Shown one piece after another: positions 1 to 5,992 of a stretch of 6,384 nt of DNA. The first letter of the stretch is position 1; each line of letters opens with the position of its first letter. Under the pieces are notes generated by a model that ran no database searches, was not told where the DNA came from, and saw only the letters and a program-made list of their open reading frames with translations. Origin of the DNA: Prevotellaceae bacterium UBA2757 (GTDB taxonomy: Bacteria; Bacteroidota; Bacteroidia; Bacteroidales; Bacteroidaceae); assembly GCA_002353215.1 (NCBI GenBank), contig DEJD01000080.1, forward strand, positions 6,037-12,420, written 5' to 3'. A program made the position numbers and the translations under genes.

Positions 1-489
1 CCTGCCGTCACAACCGATTGCGTCATATTCGGATGGGATGGAACACAATTGCAGGTATTACTGATACAACGGGGAAATGACCCATTCAAAGGTAAATGGG
101 CATTTCCCGGTGGTTTTCTGAACCCCGACGAATCGTGCGAAGAAGGTGCGGCACGGGAACTTAAAGAAGAAACAGGATTCACTGGGGCATATATCGAACA
201 GTTTCATACATTCAGTACCCCAAACAGAGACCCTCGTGAACGCATCATCACTATTGCCTATTATGCCCTTGTCCGACTTCACGATGTAAAGGGTGGCGAT
301 GATGCAGCACAGGCTAAGTGGTTCCCTTTAGACAGCATTCCCTCACTCGCCTTCGATCATGAAGAAATGTACAGACTGGCAAAACAACGTTTACAGGAAC
401 GTCTTCAATTTGAAACTGCTGAGAGCAAACTGATAACTCAGAATTTCACAGAAAAAGAGTTAGAAACTATCAAAAAAACGCTCAAATAG
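1..489 (+). CDS. Nudix hydrolase, NrtR-like, 5' end cut by window edge
   Basis: This gene encodes a Nudix (nucleoside-diphosphate-linked moiety) hydrolase, a cytoplasmic enzyme family that cleaves X from NDP-X substrates using Mg2+. The reading frame is open from position 1, giving 162 visible residues. The conserved start of the fold (PAVTTDCVIF) is at the very edge, so the true start codon lies upstream; the TTG at 49 is internal. The Nudix box GX5EX7REUXEEXGU is complete at visible residues 38-60, with R52, E53, E56 and E57 in place, preceded by KGKWAFPGG. The following segments (PRERIITIAYYALV, then LAFDHEEM) match the Nudix half of NrtR/AraR-type sugar-responsive regulators. Those proteins carry a C-terminal winged helix, but this one ends at FTEKELETIKKTLK, about where that domain would start. 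The substrate cannot be told from sequence. It may be a plain hydrolase or a shortened regulator. A likely terminator separates it from the lyase gene downstream. Confidence 0.93.
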   Translation, partial: PAVTTDCVIFGWDGTQLQVLLIQRGNDPFKGKWAFPGGFLNPDESCEEGAARELKEETGFTGAYIEQFHTFSTPNRDPRERIITIAYYALVRLHDVKGGDDAAQAKWFPLDSIPSLAFDHEEMYRLAKQRLQERLQFETAESKLITQNFTEKELETIKKTLK

Positions 490-525
490 CTAAAACCCCT
501 ACAATTTAATACAAAAATTCACGGA

Positions 526-562
526 GGTAATAGTTGTAATATTTACTATTACCAATATTTTT
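526..562 (+). terminator. Probable intrinsic terminator after the Nudix gene
   Basis: The arms GGTAATAGT (526-534) and ACTATTACC (545-553) are perfect 9-bp complements with a 10-nt loop, and a run of five T (558-562) follows a few bases later. The hairpin begins 36 bp after the Nudix stop codon. The stem is AT-rich, so it may be weak, but position and T-run fit a terminator. Confidence 0.6.
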
Positions 563-624
563 ACATGTTTATATTTCTAAAATAAACTCATAAACATACT
601 TAAAGCCAACTAAAAATTTCAAAA

Positions 625-669
625 TTACCCATCTTACCCATAATTGGACAAGAAATAGAGCATTATGGG
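625..669. promoter_or_regulatory. Candidate operator: direct and inverted half-sites
   Basis: TTACCCAT occurs twice in tandem (625-632 and 634-641) with a 9-bp period. The second copy runs into CCCATAAT (637-644), whose exact reverse complement ATTATGGG lies at 662-669 after 17 bp. This gives three related half-sites about 100 bp upstream of the promoter. Such an arrangement suits a dimeric activator or repressor site for the lyase gene. It could instead be an RNA hairpin, since T-rich sequence (from 673) follows. No regulator gene in the window is an obvious partner, and the assignment is inference from symmetry alone. Confidence 0.35.
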
Positions 670-766
670 CCGATTTTATTTTCAAGGAAAAAATGTATAG
701 TTAATAGCCAATAATTATATATTTTTAGCTATAAATACCAAAAATGACACATTATATTATATAGTA

Positions 767-798
767 TTTCCATAATATACACTTTTTGTGTAGCTTTG
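767..798 (+). promoter_or_regulatory. Bacteroidetes-type promoter of the lyase gene
   Basis: TAGCTTTG at 791-798 matches the Bacteroidetes -7 consensus TAnnTTTG exactly. A weak -33 element, TTTC against consensus TTTG, lies at 767-770, 20 bp upstream. Transcription would start near 805, leaving an AT-rich leader of about 20 nt before ATG at 825 with no Shine-Dalgarno sequence, as is usual in this phylum. The imperfect -33 box would fit a promoter that needs an activator. Confidence 0.65.
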
Positions 799-824
799 CA
801 CCCAAATAACCATAATTTAAAACT

Positions 825-3800
825 ATGAAAAGGAATCTTTTGCTTCTTGTCGTGGCATTGCTTACGACAATGTCAGTTTTCGCACAGCGTAAAACAGACA
901 AACTCGATCGCGGATTGATAGCGATGAAAGTATCAAATGGTGTATTTCTGTCGTGGCGTATTCTCGGTGAGGAATACTACGATGTTTCGTACAATGTATA
1001 TCGTGACGGCACACTCATCACACAGACACCATTGAATGTATCAAACTACACAGACAAATCAGGAACTCTCTCCAGCAAGTACACAGTCGAACCGGTATGG
1101 AACGGTTCTGCCCAGTCTGGTCTTCAGACAAAGCAGAGCACTGTACTCTCCTTAGGTGCTCAGAGTACAGCTGTAACTCCTTGGGGAAACGGCTATAAGG
1201 AAATAAAGCTCACACACGAAGACATTGCCAGCACACTTGTTCCGAACGATGCCTGCTGTGCCGATGTAGATGGAGACGGCGAACTTGAAATTCTGATGAA
1301 GTTCGACAACCTGAGTGAGATGCAGCAGTCTTACCCGAAGAATGGTCCTACTGTAGGTGGTAAGGTAACTCACGAATACACGATTTTCGAAGCTCTGAAA
1401 CAGAACGGCGAACGTCTGTGGTGGGTTAACTGCGGACCTAACATGGGAGATTTCCAGAACAATGAGCAGAACATCGTAGCTTACGACTGGGATGGTGACG
1501 GAATGGCAGAAGCTATCTTCCGTGCTGCTGATGGTACAGAAATTCATGCAGCTGACGGCAAAACATATGTTGTTGGAGACAAGAACAAGAATTGGCGTGG
1601 TGCGACTGGTGGCGGTACCAACTGGTTCATGCACGCCGGTGCAGAGTATCTCGTATATGTGAATGGCAAAACAGGTATTCCATATCAGTTGACAAACAAC
1701 AATTTCTACATGGAGTATCCGCTAAAACGTCTTGAGAACTCAGAGAATCCGAACAACCTTGAGGCAGGTGGTGCATACGATGACCTTGTTAATAGGGCTT
1801 GGGGCGATGGTTATGGTCACCGTTCTTCAAAGCATTTCTTCGGAGCACCATATCTTGATGGTCGCAAGCCAAGCATATTCCTCGCTCGCGGTATCTATAC
1901 CCGTCATAAAATGATAGCTTATGACGTTAATCCTGAAACACATAAACTTGAAGTTCGTTGGACCTGGTACAACAACACCAATGGTCCTTGGAAGGGTCAG
2001 GGTTACCACAACTACGCTATTGCCGATGTCGATTTAGACGGACGCGACGAGATTGTCTTCGGTTCTATGGTTATCGATGACAACGGAAAAGGTCTTTCAA
2101 CAACAGGTCTCGGACATGGTGATGCAGAACATGTAAGCGACTTAAACCCATACATTCATGGTCTTGAGATATATGCATGTCTTGAGGATCATCCTGGAAA
2201 CAACTATCGTGATGCTACTACCAGCAAAATATACCACAGATTCGTGGCAGGAAACGACGATGGTCGTGCTATGGCTGGTAACTTCTGCAACGACTTCCCT
2301 GGTTCACTCGGTTGTTCAGCACGCGAAGGTGCAATAAGCCTTGTTAAGAACGAAGCTGTAAGCGGACTTGGTGCTACAGGTGTGAACACTAACTTCCGCA
2401 TCTATTGGGACGGCGACCTCTGTGAAGAAACCTTCAACTACCTGAATGGCAAGAATACAGAAGGTTGCGTAGTGAAGTATGGCAGTTGGTCACCTATCTA
2501 CATTTGTGAAGGTTCTATGACTAATAACGATACAAAGGGAACTCCTTGTTATCAGGGTGATATCTTTGGTGACTGGCGCGAGGAAATCATTATGCGCACA
2601 GCAGACAACAATATCCGAATCTACTCTACTCCGACAGCTACAAAGTGGCGCAACTACACACTCTGGCACGACCATCAGTATCGTAATGCGATGGTATGGC
2701 AGATGTGCGGATACAATCAGCCGCCTCATGCAAGTTACTTCCTCGGAGAACTGGAGAAGATTACAGTTGCTCCACCCCCACTCACACTCAATGGACGTAC
2801 TGAAATAGCAAATGGCGGAGCTGTCAACGCAACACTAAACAATCAGCATGTAATTGTTTGTGAAACGAATAGCACTACTATAAGCATTGAGAATGGTGCA
2901 AAACCATACATCCTCACATTCAACATTCCTTCTTGGGTACAGGGTACTGCACCAAGCGAATGTTCTACAGCAAGTACTAAAATCAATTATCAGACCTACA
3001 CTTGCGACGTAACAGGTGGTGGTCTGGCTGGTGATGCCAGACTGGTTAAGCAAGGTGATGGAATCCTAAACCTGCCAAAGGCTGACTTCGCTCACACAGG
3101 TGAGACAAGTTTTTGGAGCGGAACAGTAAACTTCGACGGTACAATGAAGCAGTCACCACTTACCCTTCATCGTTTCGCAGAACTGAATTCCAATGGTGGT
3201 GAATTCAAAACTATCACTATGGAATATGGTTCAATCCTCCGTCCAGGTGGTGCCGACAGCAAAGGAACCATTACAGCCGATTCACTCGGACTCGGATTCG
3301 GTTCTCGCATCATCATCGACCTCTACAGCGAAGGAACAAGTTGCGACATACTCAAACTTAACAAGTTAAGCATTGAGAAAAAGGCTGGTAGTGCTTGGAC
3401 CGCAGCTGGTCCTGAATACCTCAGTCCTGTAATCGAACTTGTTGGTCACCCAGCTGGTTCTGAAACAAATGTTGCTCCAGGTAAATATGTAATAGCTGAA
3501 CTTAACTCCGCAAACGGTTTGAAAGGTTCTGTTGAAAACATCATCATCGAAGGTCTGAAAACTCAGAAGAAGACCATCTACATGGAGGACAACAAACTGA
3601 TTATTGAAATCGTAAAGATGCGCGAAGCCTCTAATATTACATGGAACGGAATCGATAATGGCATCTGGGACTTTGCAGAGACCGAAAACTTCCTGAACAC
3701 ATTAGCAGGCAACGAACCTACATATTTCACAGCTGGTGACCAAGTTACATTCGACGAAAGCGCTGCAAACAAGACTATTACGATTAAGGACAAACTCATC

Positions 3801-5462
3801 CCTTCATCTGTAACCGTTAACAACACAAGTACTTACACCTTCGATGGTGATGGCAGCATCGACGGTGATGCTTCGTTCACCAAGGAAGGCAGCGGAACTG
3901 TAACCATCAACACACAGAACAGCTACACCAAGGGTAACTTCCTGAAAGGCGGTACAGTAAAAGTGTCTTCTCTGGCCAACCAGTACAGTGCAACTGGTAA
4001 CCTTGGCGGAATCACCAAGTCGGCAAACCTCTTCACTATGGAGAATGGAGCTGTTCTGCAAACTACAGCAAATGTAGAACAGGCATCACCAATGAAGATG
4101 ATAGGTGAAGAAGGTGGTGTAATCAACAACTCTGGAGAATTCCTTATGAATGCAGCTATGTCAGGTACATTACTCACAAAGAAGGGAGCCGGTTCACTTA
4201 AATTTGGTGCAAACAGCACTCTTACCCGCCTTGTCGTATCAGCCGGACATATCGACTGCAACAGCGGCAACCCTGCACAAACAGTAGTACTGCTGAATGG
4301 TACCATCTGGGACAACACCCAGGCAACTACCCACACCATCGAAGTGCCGAAGAGCAGAACCGGAACATGGAACCTCACCAACACATATTACACAGCATAT
4401 ACAAATAAAGTAGTTGGTGAAGGCACTCTGACAATCAACCCTCGCAACACGGTTAGCCGAGTTCGAATCTCAGCAAACATGAGTGAATTCACAGGTACAG
4501 TAAAGCATACAAATACCAACATCTGGTTACCACTCGACAACTCTTACGGTCTGCCAAACGGAACTCTCGACATAGCTGAGAACTGTAATGTAACCAATGT
4601 ATGCAAAGTCTTCAAGATTGGAAAACTTACTGGTAAGGGAGGTCTCCGCCAGCCTATTTCCGACTTCAAGAGTCAAACTCCGGTAACAGGCAGTAACACT
4701 TGGAAAGTCGGCAACAGCACAATGGGCAATTTCACATTCGACGGTATCATCGGAGATGATGGTGGCACCAACAAGTCACACTTCGAAAAGATTGGTACAT
4801 GCAAGATGACAGTTACAGGCAAATGGACCAACACAGGTACAGTAACCATCAGCGAGGGCGAACTGCAGGTTAAGTCAGGAGCTCTTCTCGGCAAGGGTGC
4901 TCTGACAGTTCAACAGGGTGCCATCCTCTCAGGAGTAACAGGTTCAGGCGACCTCACAAACTCATCTTATACTATTAACGGTACACTTCAGGTTGGTTCT
5001 ACACCTGCAACTACTTCCGGAGCAATGAATTTCAACAATACAGATGTCACATTCAGTGCAAACAGTATTCTTGCTACCGGAGTTCGTAAAGCATCAGATG
5101 GTGTCAGAATCAAGAACATCAAAACGATGACCATGAACGGAACCGTATCAGTTTTTGTTCCTACAACCCATGCCCTCAAACTCGGTGACGAAATAGTTCT
5201 CTGGGAAGCTACTACAACAGAAGGAACACCCAAACTGGCTAATGTAGTAATCGACGAACAATTCCAGTGGAACACCTCTCGTCTCAACGAAGGCATCCTC
5301 ATAGTTGAAGCATTAGATCCAGCTACAGGCATTGAAGGCATCAATGCAGAAACATCTAAGTTTGCAATCTTTACCCTCGACGGACGTTATGCCGGAACCG
5401 ACGAACAAACCCTCAGCAAGGGCATCTACATCCGCAATGGAAAGAAGATTATTGTGAAGTAA
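825..5462 (+). CDS. Secreted PL11 rhamnogalacturonan lyase with PATR-like C-terminal region
   Basis: The protein (1545 residues) is a rhamnogalacturonan lyase of family PL11, which cleaves the rhamnose-galacturonate backbone of pectin RG-I by beta-elimination. Residues 1-20 are a signal peptide (KR, then a Leu/Val-rich core, cleavage likely at VFA|Q21); there is no lipobox cysteine. Residues 24-110 form the usual N-terminal beta domain (KLDRGLIAM, LSWRILGEE, NVYRDG). The propeller spans about 115-645, with Ca-loop motifs DVDGDGELE (147), DWDGDGMAE (221) and DVDLDGRDE (401), plus TGLGHGDAEHVSDL (427), NFRIYWDGDL (523), TKGTPCYQGDIFGDWREE (570) and YNQPPH (630). K571 and Y630 probably correspond to the Lys/Tyr reported as catalytic in Bacillus YesW (from memory). 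Known PL11 enzymes are about 600 residues; this one carries about 900 more: a beta-rich linker, PATR-like repeats between 740 and 1349, and a sorting-like tail (1502-1545). The ATG fits the signal peptide and promoter. It is a monocistronic unit between two terminators. Confidence 0.93.
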   Translation: MKRNLLLLVVALLTTMSVFAQRKTDKLDRGLIAMKVSNGVFLSWRILGEEYYDVSYNVYRDGTLITQTPLNVSNYTDKSGTLSSKYTVEPVWNGSAQSGLQTKQSTVLSLGAQSTAVTPWGNGYKEIKLTHEDIASTLVPNDACCADVDGDGELEILMKFDNLSEMQQSYPKNGPTVGGKVTHEYTIFEALKQNGERLWWVNCGPNMGDFQNNEQNIVAYDWDGDGMAEAIFRAADGTEIHAADGKTYVVGDKNKNWRGATGGGTNWFMHAGAEYLVYVNGKTGIPYQLTNNNFYMEYPLKRLENSENPNNLEAGGAYDDLVNRAWGDGYGHRSSKHFFGAPYLDGRKPSIFLARGIYTRHKMIAYDVNPETHKLEVRWTWYNNTNGPWKGQGYHNYAIADVDLDGRDEIVFGSMVIDDNGKGLSTTGLGHGDAEHVSDLNPYIHGLEIYACLEDHPGNNYRDATTSKIYHRFVAGNDDGRAMAGNFCNDFPGSLGCSAREGAISLVKNEAVSGLGATGVNTNFRIYWDGDLCEETFNYLNGKNTEGCVVKYGSWSPIYICEGSMTNNDTKGTPCYQGDIFGDWREEIIMRTADNNIRIYSTPTATKWRNYTLWHDHQYRNAMVWQMCGYNQPPHASYFLGELEKITVAPPPLTLNGRTEIANGGAVNATLNNQHVIVCETNSTTISIENGAKPYILTFNIPSWVQGTAPSECSTASTKINYQTYTCDVTGGGLAGDARLVKQGDGILNLPKADFAHTGETSFWSGTVNFDGTMKQSPLTLHRFAELNSNGGEFKTITMEYGSILRPGGADSKGTITADSLGLGFGSRIIIDLYSEGTSCDILKLNKLSIEKKAGSAWTAAGPEYLSPVIELVGHPAGSETNVAPGKYVIAELNSANGLKGSVENIIIEGLKTQKKTIYMEDNKLIIEIVKMREASNITWNGIDNGIWDFAETENFLNTLAGNEPTYFTAGDQVTFDESAANKTITIKDKLIPSSVTVNNTSTYTFDGDGSIDGDASFTKEGSGTVTINTQNSYTKGNFLKGGTVKVSSLANQYSATGNLGGITKSANLFTMENGAVLQTTANVEQASPMKMIGEEGGVINNSGEFLMNAAMSGTLLTKKGAGSLKFGANSTLTRLVVSAGHIDCNSGNPAQTVVLLNGTIWDNTQATTHTIEVPKSRTGTWNLTNTYYTAYTNKVVGEGTLTINPRNTVSRVRISANMSEFTGTVKHTNTNIWLPLDNSYGLPNGTLDIAENCNVTNVCKVFKIGKLTGKGGLRQPISDFKSQTPVTGSNTWKVGNSTMGNFTFDGIIGDDGGTNKSHFEKIGTCKMTVTGKWTNTGTVTISEGELQVKSGALLGKGALTVQQGAILSGVTGSGDLTNSSYTINGTLQVGSTPATTSGAMNFNNTDVTFSANSILATGVRKASDGVRIKNIKTMTMNGTVSVFVPTTHALKLGDEIVLWEATTTEGTPKLANVVIDEQFQWNTSRLNEGILIVEALDPATGIEGINAETSKFAIFTLDGRYAGTDEQTLSKGIYIRNGKKIIVK
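3042..4871 (+). repeat. PATR-like beta-strand repeats in the lyase C-terminal half
   Basis: At protein level, degenerate units of the form (L/F)xKxGxGxLxL...TGxxxIxxGxLxV recur at residues 740-772 (LVKQGDGILNL), 1018-1047 (FTKEGSGTVTI), 1117-1144 (LTKKGAGSLKF), 1196-1227 (VVGEGTLTINP, weakest) and 1320-1349 (FEKIGTCKMTV). An ITWNG...GIWD lead-in sits at 938-949. This is the pattern of autotransporter-associated passenger repeats, which build right-handed beta-helix stalks. The copies have diverged so far that no DNA-level repeat is obvious. The likely role is a rigid spacer or glycan-contacting stalk; no autotransporter beta-barrel follows. Confidence 0.65.
5328..5459 (+). other. C-terminal sorting-like tail of the lyase
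   Basis: Residues 1502-1545 read GIEGINAETSKFAIFTLDGR, then a linker, then LSKGIYIRNGKKIIVK at the extreme C-terminus. The pattern 'I(F/Y)xLDGR...LxKGIYIxNGKKxxVK' resembles the core of type IX secretion (Por) C-terminal sorting domains and is common on secreted Prevotella and Bacteroides proteins. It suggests surface delivery, but it is shorter than a full T9SS domain, and whether the host has a type IX system cannot be seen here. Confidence 0.5.
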
Positions 5463-5488
5463 AAGACAACTTTACAGTTTACATAATA

Positions 5489-5540
5489 AAACGGGAATGA
5501 AAAAAATTTAAAAATTTTCATTCCCGTTTAGTTGTTGTTT
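5489..5540 (+). terminator. Strong intrinsic terminator after the lyase gene
   Basis: Arms 5489-5503 and 5515-5529 form a 15-bp perfect stem containing ACGGGAATGAAAA and its complement, with an 11-nt A/T loop. A T-rich tail follows (TTTAGTTGTTGTTT, to 5540). It starts 26 bp after the lyase stop codon. The tail overlaps the -33 region of the next promoter, so termination and the next initiation are packed together. Confidence 0.85.
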
Positions 5541-5561
5541 AAACTATAATTTGTAATTTTG
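5532..5561 (+). promoter_or_regulatory. Bacteroidetes-type promoter of the XRE gene
   Basis: TAATTTTG at 5554-5561 matches TAnnTTTG. A TTG at 5532-5534 lies 19 bp upstream as the -33 element. The predicted start near 5568 gives a leader of about 22 nt before ATG at 5590, with no Shine-Dalgarno sequence. It lies directly after the lyase terminator, so the XRE gene has its own transcription start. Confidence 0.65.
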
Positions 5562-5589
5562 CGAGTCTTAAGATAATAAATCTACTTCT

Positions 5590-5919
5590 ATGGAAGACAT
5601 CTATTCACTTAAATTCTCTCAAATCTCGCGTTTCATTGGCGAGGGTGTTAAAAAAGAACGTCTGACACAGAACATCACACAGCAGGATATGTCAGATGAG
5701 ATTAATGTATCAGTATCATCAATCAAGAAAATAGAGAAAGGCGAAATCTGCTCATTCGACTCTCTCTTGAGAGTATTGAAGAGACTGGGAAAACTCGAAG
5801 TCCTCACCCCTCTAGTTGAGAGTGCCGACTCTCCTACTCTTGCAGAACTGAAGGATATGGTTCAGGAAGTGAAAGCAGGTCAGCGAGTACGTGCCAGCGG
5901 CAAGCATCTCCGTTCATAA
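5590..5919 (+). CDS. XRE-family helix-turn-helix regulator, HipB-like, without hipA partner
   Basis: This gene encodes a 109-residue DNA-binding protein of the XRE/Cro family. The five-helix domain covers about residues 8-68: FIGEGVKKERLTQNITQQDM leads into the helix-turn-helix (about 30-50, QQDMSDEINVSVSSIKKIEKG), then SFDSLLRVLKRLGKLEVL closes the fold. The rest (PLVESADSPTLAEL, then basic GQRVRASGKHLRS) resembles the C-terminal tail of HipB-type antitoxins in Bacteroidales, which is normally followed by a hipA kinase gene. Here the next gene is a convergent phosphatase 72 bp away, so no toxin partner is visible. HipB-like proteins repress their own promoter, so autoregulation is plausible. 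The ATG at 5590 is chosen because it sits about 28 bp after a TAnnTTTG box and just before the domain. It may be a solitary regulator or the remnant of a toxin-antitoxin pair. Confidence 0.85.
   Translation: MEDIYSLKFSQISRFIGEGVKKERLTQNITQQDMSDEINVSVSSIKKIEKGEICSFDSLLRVLKRLGKLEVLTPLVESADSPTLAELKDMVQEVKAGQRVRASGKHLRS
5757..5833. repeat. Mirrored octamer pairs inside the XRE gene
   Basis: CGACTCTC occurs at 5757-5764 and 5826-5833, and TTGAGAGT at 5767-5774 and 5816-5823. The order is reversed between the two blocks, with a 2-nt spacer in each. Each block is itself a small palindrome (6-bp ACTCTC/GAGAGT arms, 4-nt loop). A further GAGAGT lies at 5928-5933, just after the stop codon. It may form mRNA hairpins or act as an internal binding site, or be chance in serine/leucine codons. 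Confidence 0.3.
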
Positions 5920-5970
5920 TCACCATAGAGAGTCCTCCCTGCAAATTTTTCTCAGCACTCTGCTTACTTA

Positions 5971-5992
5971 ATTCAACTTTTGCAAGTTGAAT
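5971..5992. terminator. Hairpin between convergent genes
   Basis: ATTCAACTT (5971-5979) and AAGTTGAAT (5984-5992) are perfect 9-bp complements with a 4-nt loop. The right arm touches the stop codon of the minus-strand phosphatase (TGA, 5994-5992). Position between convergent genes suggests a shared terminator, but neither strand has a clean T-run after the stem, so it may mainly protect the mRNA 3' ends. Confidence 0.45.

Larger units (their letters stand above)
490..824. other. 335-bp AT-rich non-coding gap upstream of the lyase gene
   Basis: No gene is visible in this gap: open frames on either strand are only a few codons long, for example ATG at 565 stops after six sense codons. It contains a hairpin terminator for the Nudix gene (526-562), a group of direct and inverted half-sites (625-669), a very AT-rich stretch around 700-780, and a Bacteroidetes-type promoter (767-798). 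It is longer than needed for a simple promoter, which leaves room for transcriptional control of the lyase gene. Confidence 0.8.

Noticed and set aside
49..489. TTG at 49 as the start of the Nudix gene
   Set aside because: The frame is open further upstream and encodes PAVTTDCVIF, a conserved part of the Nudix fold, so the start lies outside the window.
521..585. GGAGGT at 523-528 as a ribosome binding site
   Set aside because: The only nearby ATG (565) is too far away and its frame closes after six sense codons; the bases belong to the terminator hairpin instead.
1152..1634. Minus-strand 160-codon open frame opposite the lyase catalytic region
   Set aside because: It lies fully antisense to strongly conserved PL11 motifs, its translation has no recognisable domain, and no promoter or terminator accompanies it.
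3923..4384. Minus-strand 153-codon open frame opposite the PATR-like region
   Set aside because: It is a shadow frame; the hydrophobic, Pro/Val-rich translation reflects the complement of Thr/Asn/Gly codons in the lyase gene.
825..5462. Classical type V autotransporter
   Set aside because: PATR-like repeats are present, but there is no C-terminal membrane barrel; the protein ends in a short sorting-like tail.
5590..5919. Complete HipBA toxin-antitoxin module
   Set aside because: Only the HipB-like protein is present; the downstream 72 bp are non-coding and the next gene is a convergent tyrosine phosphatase.
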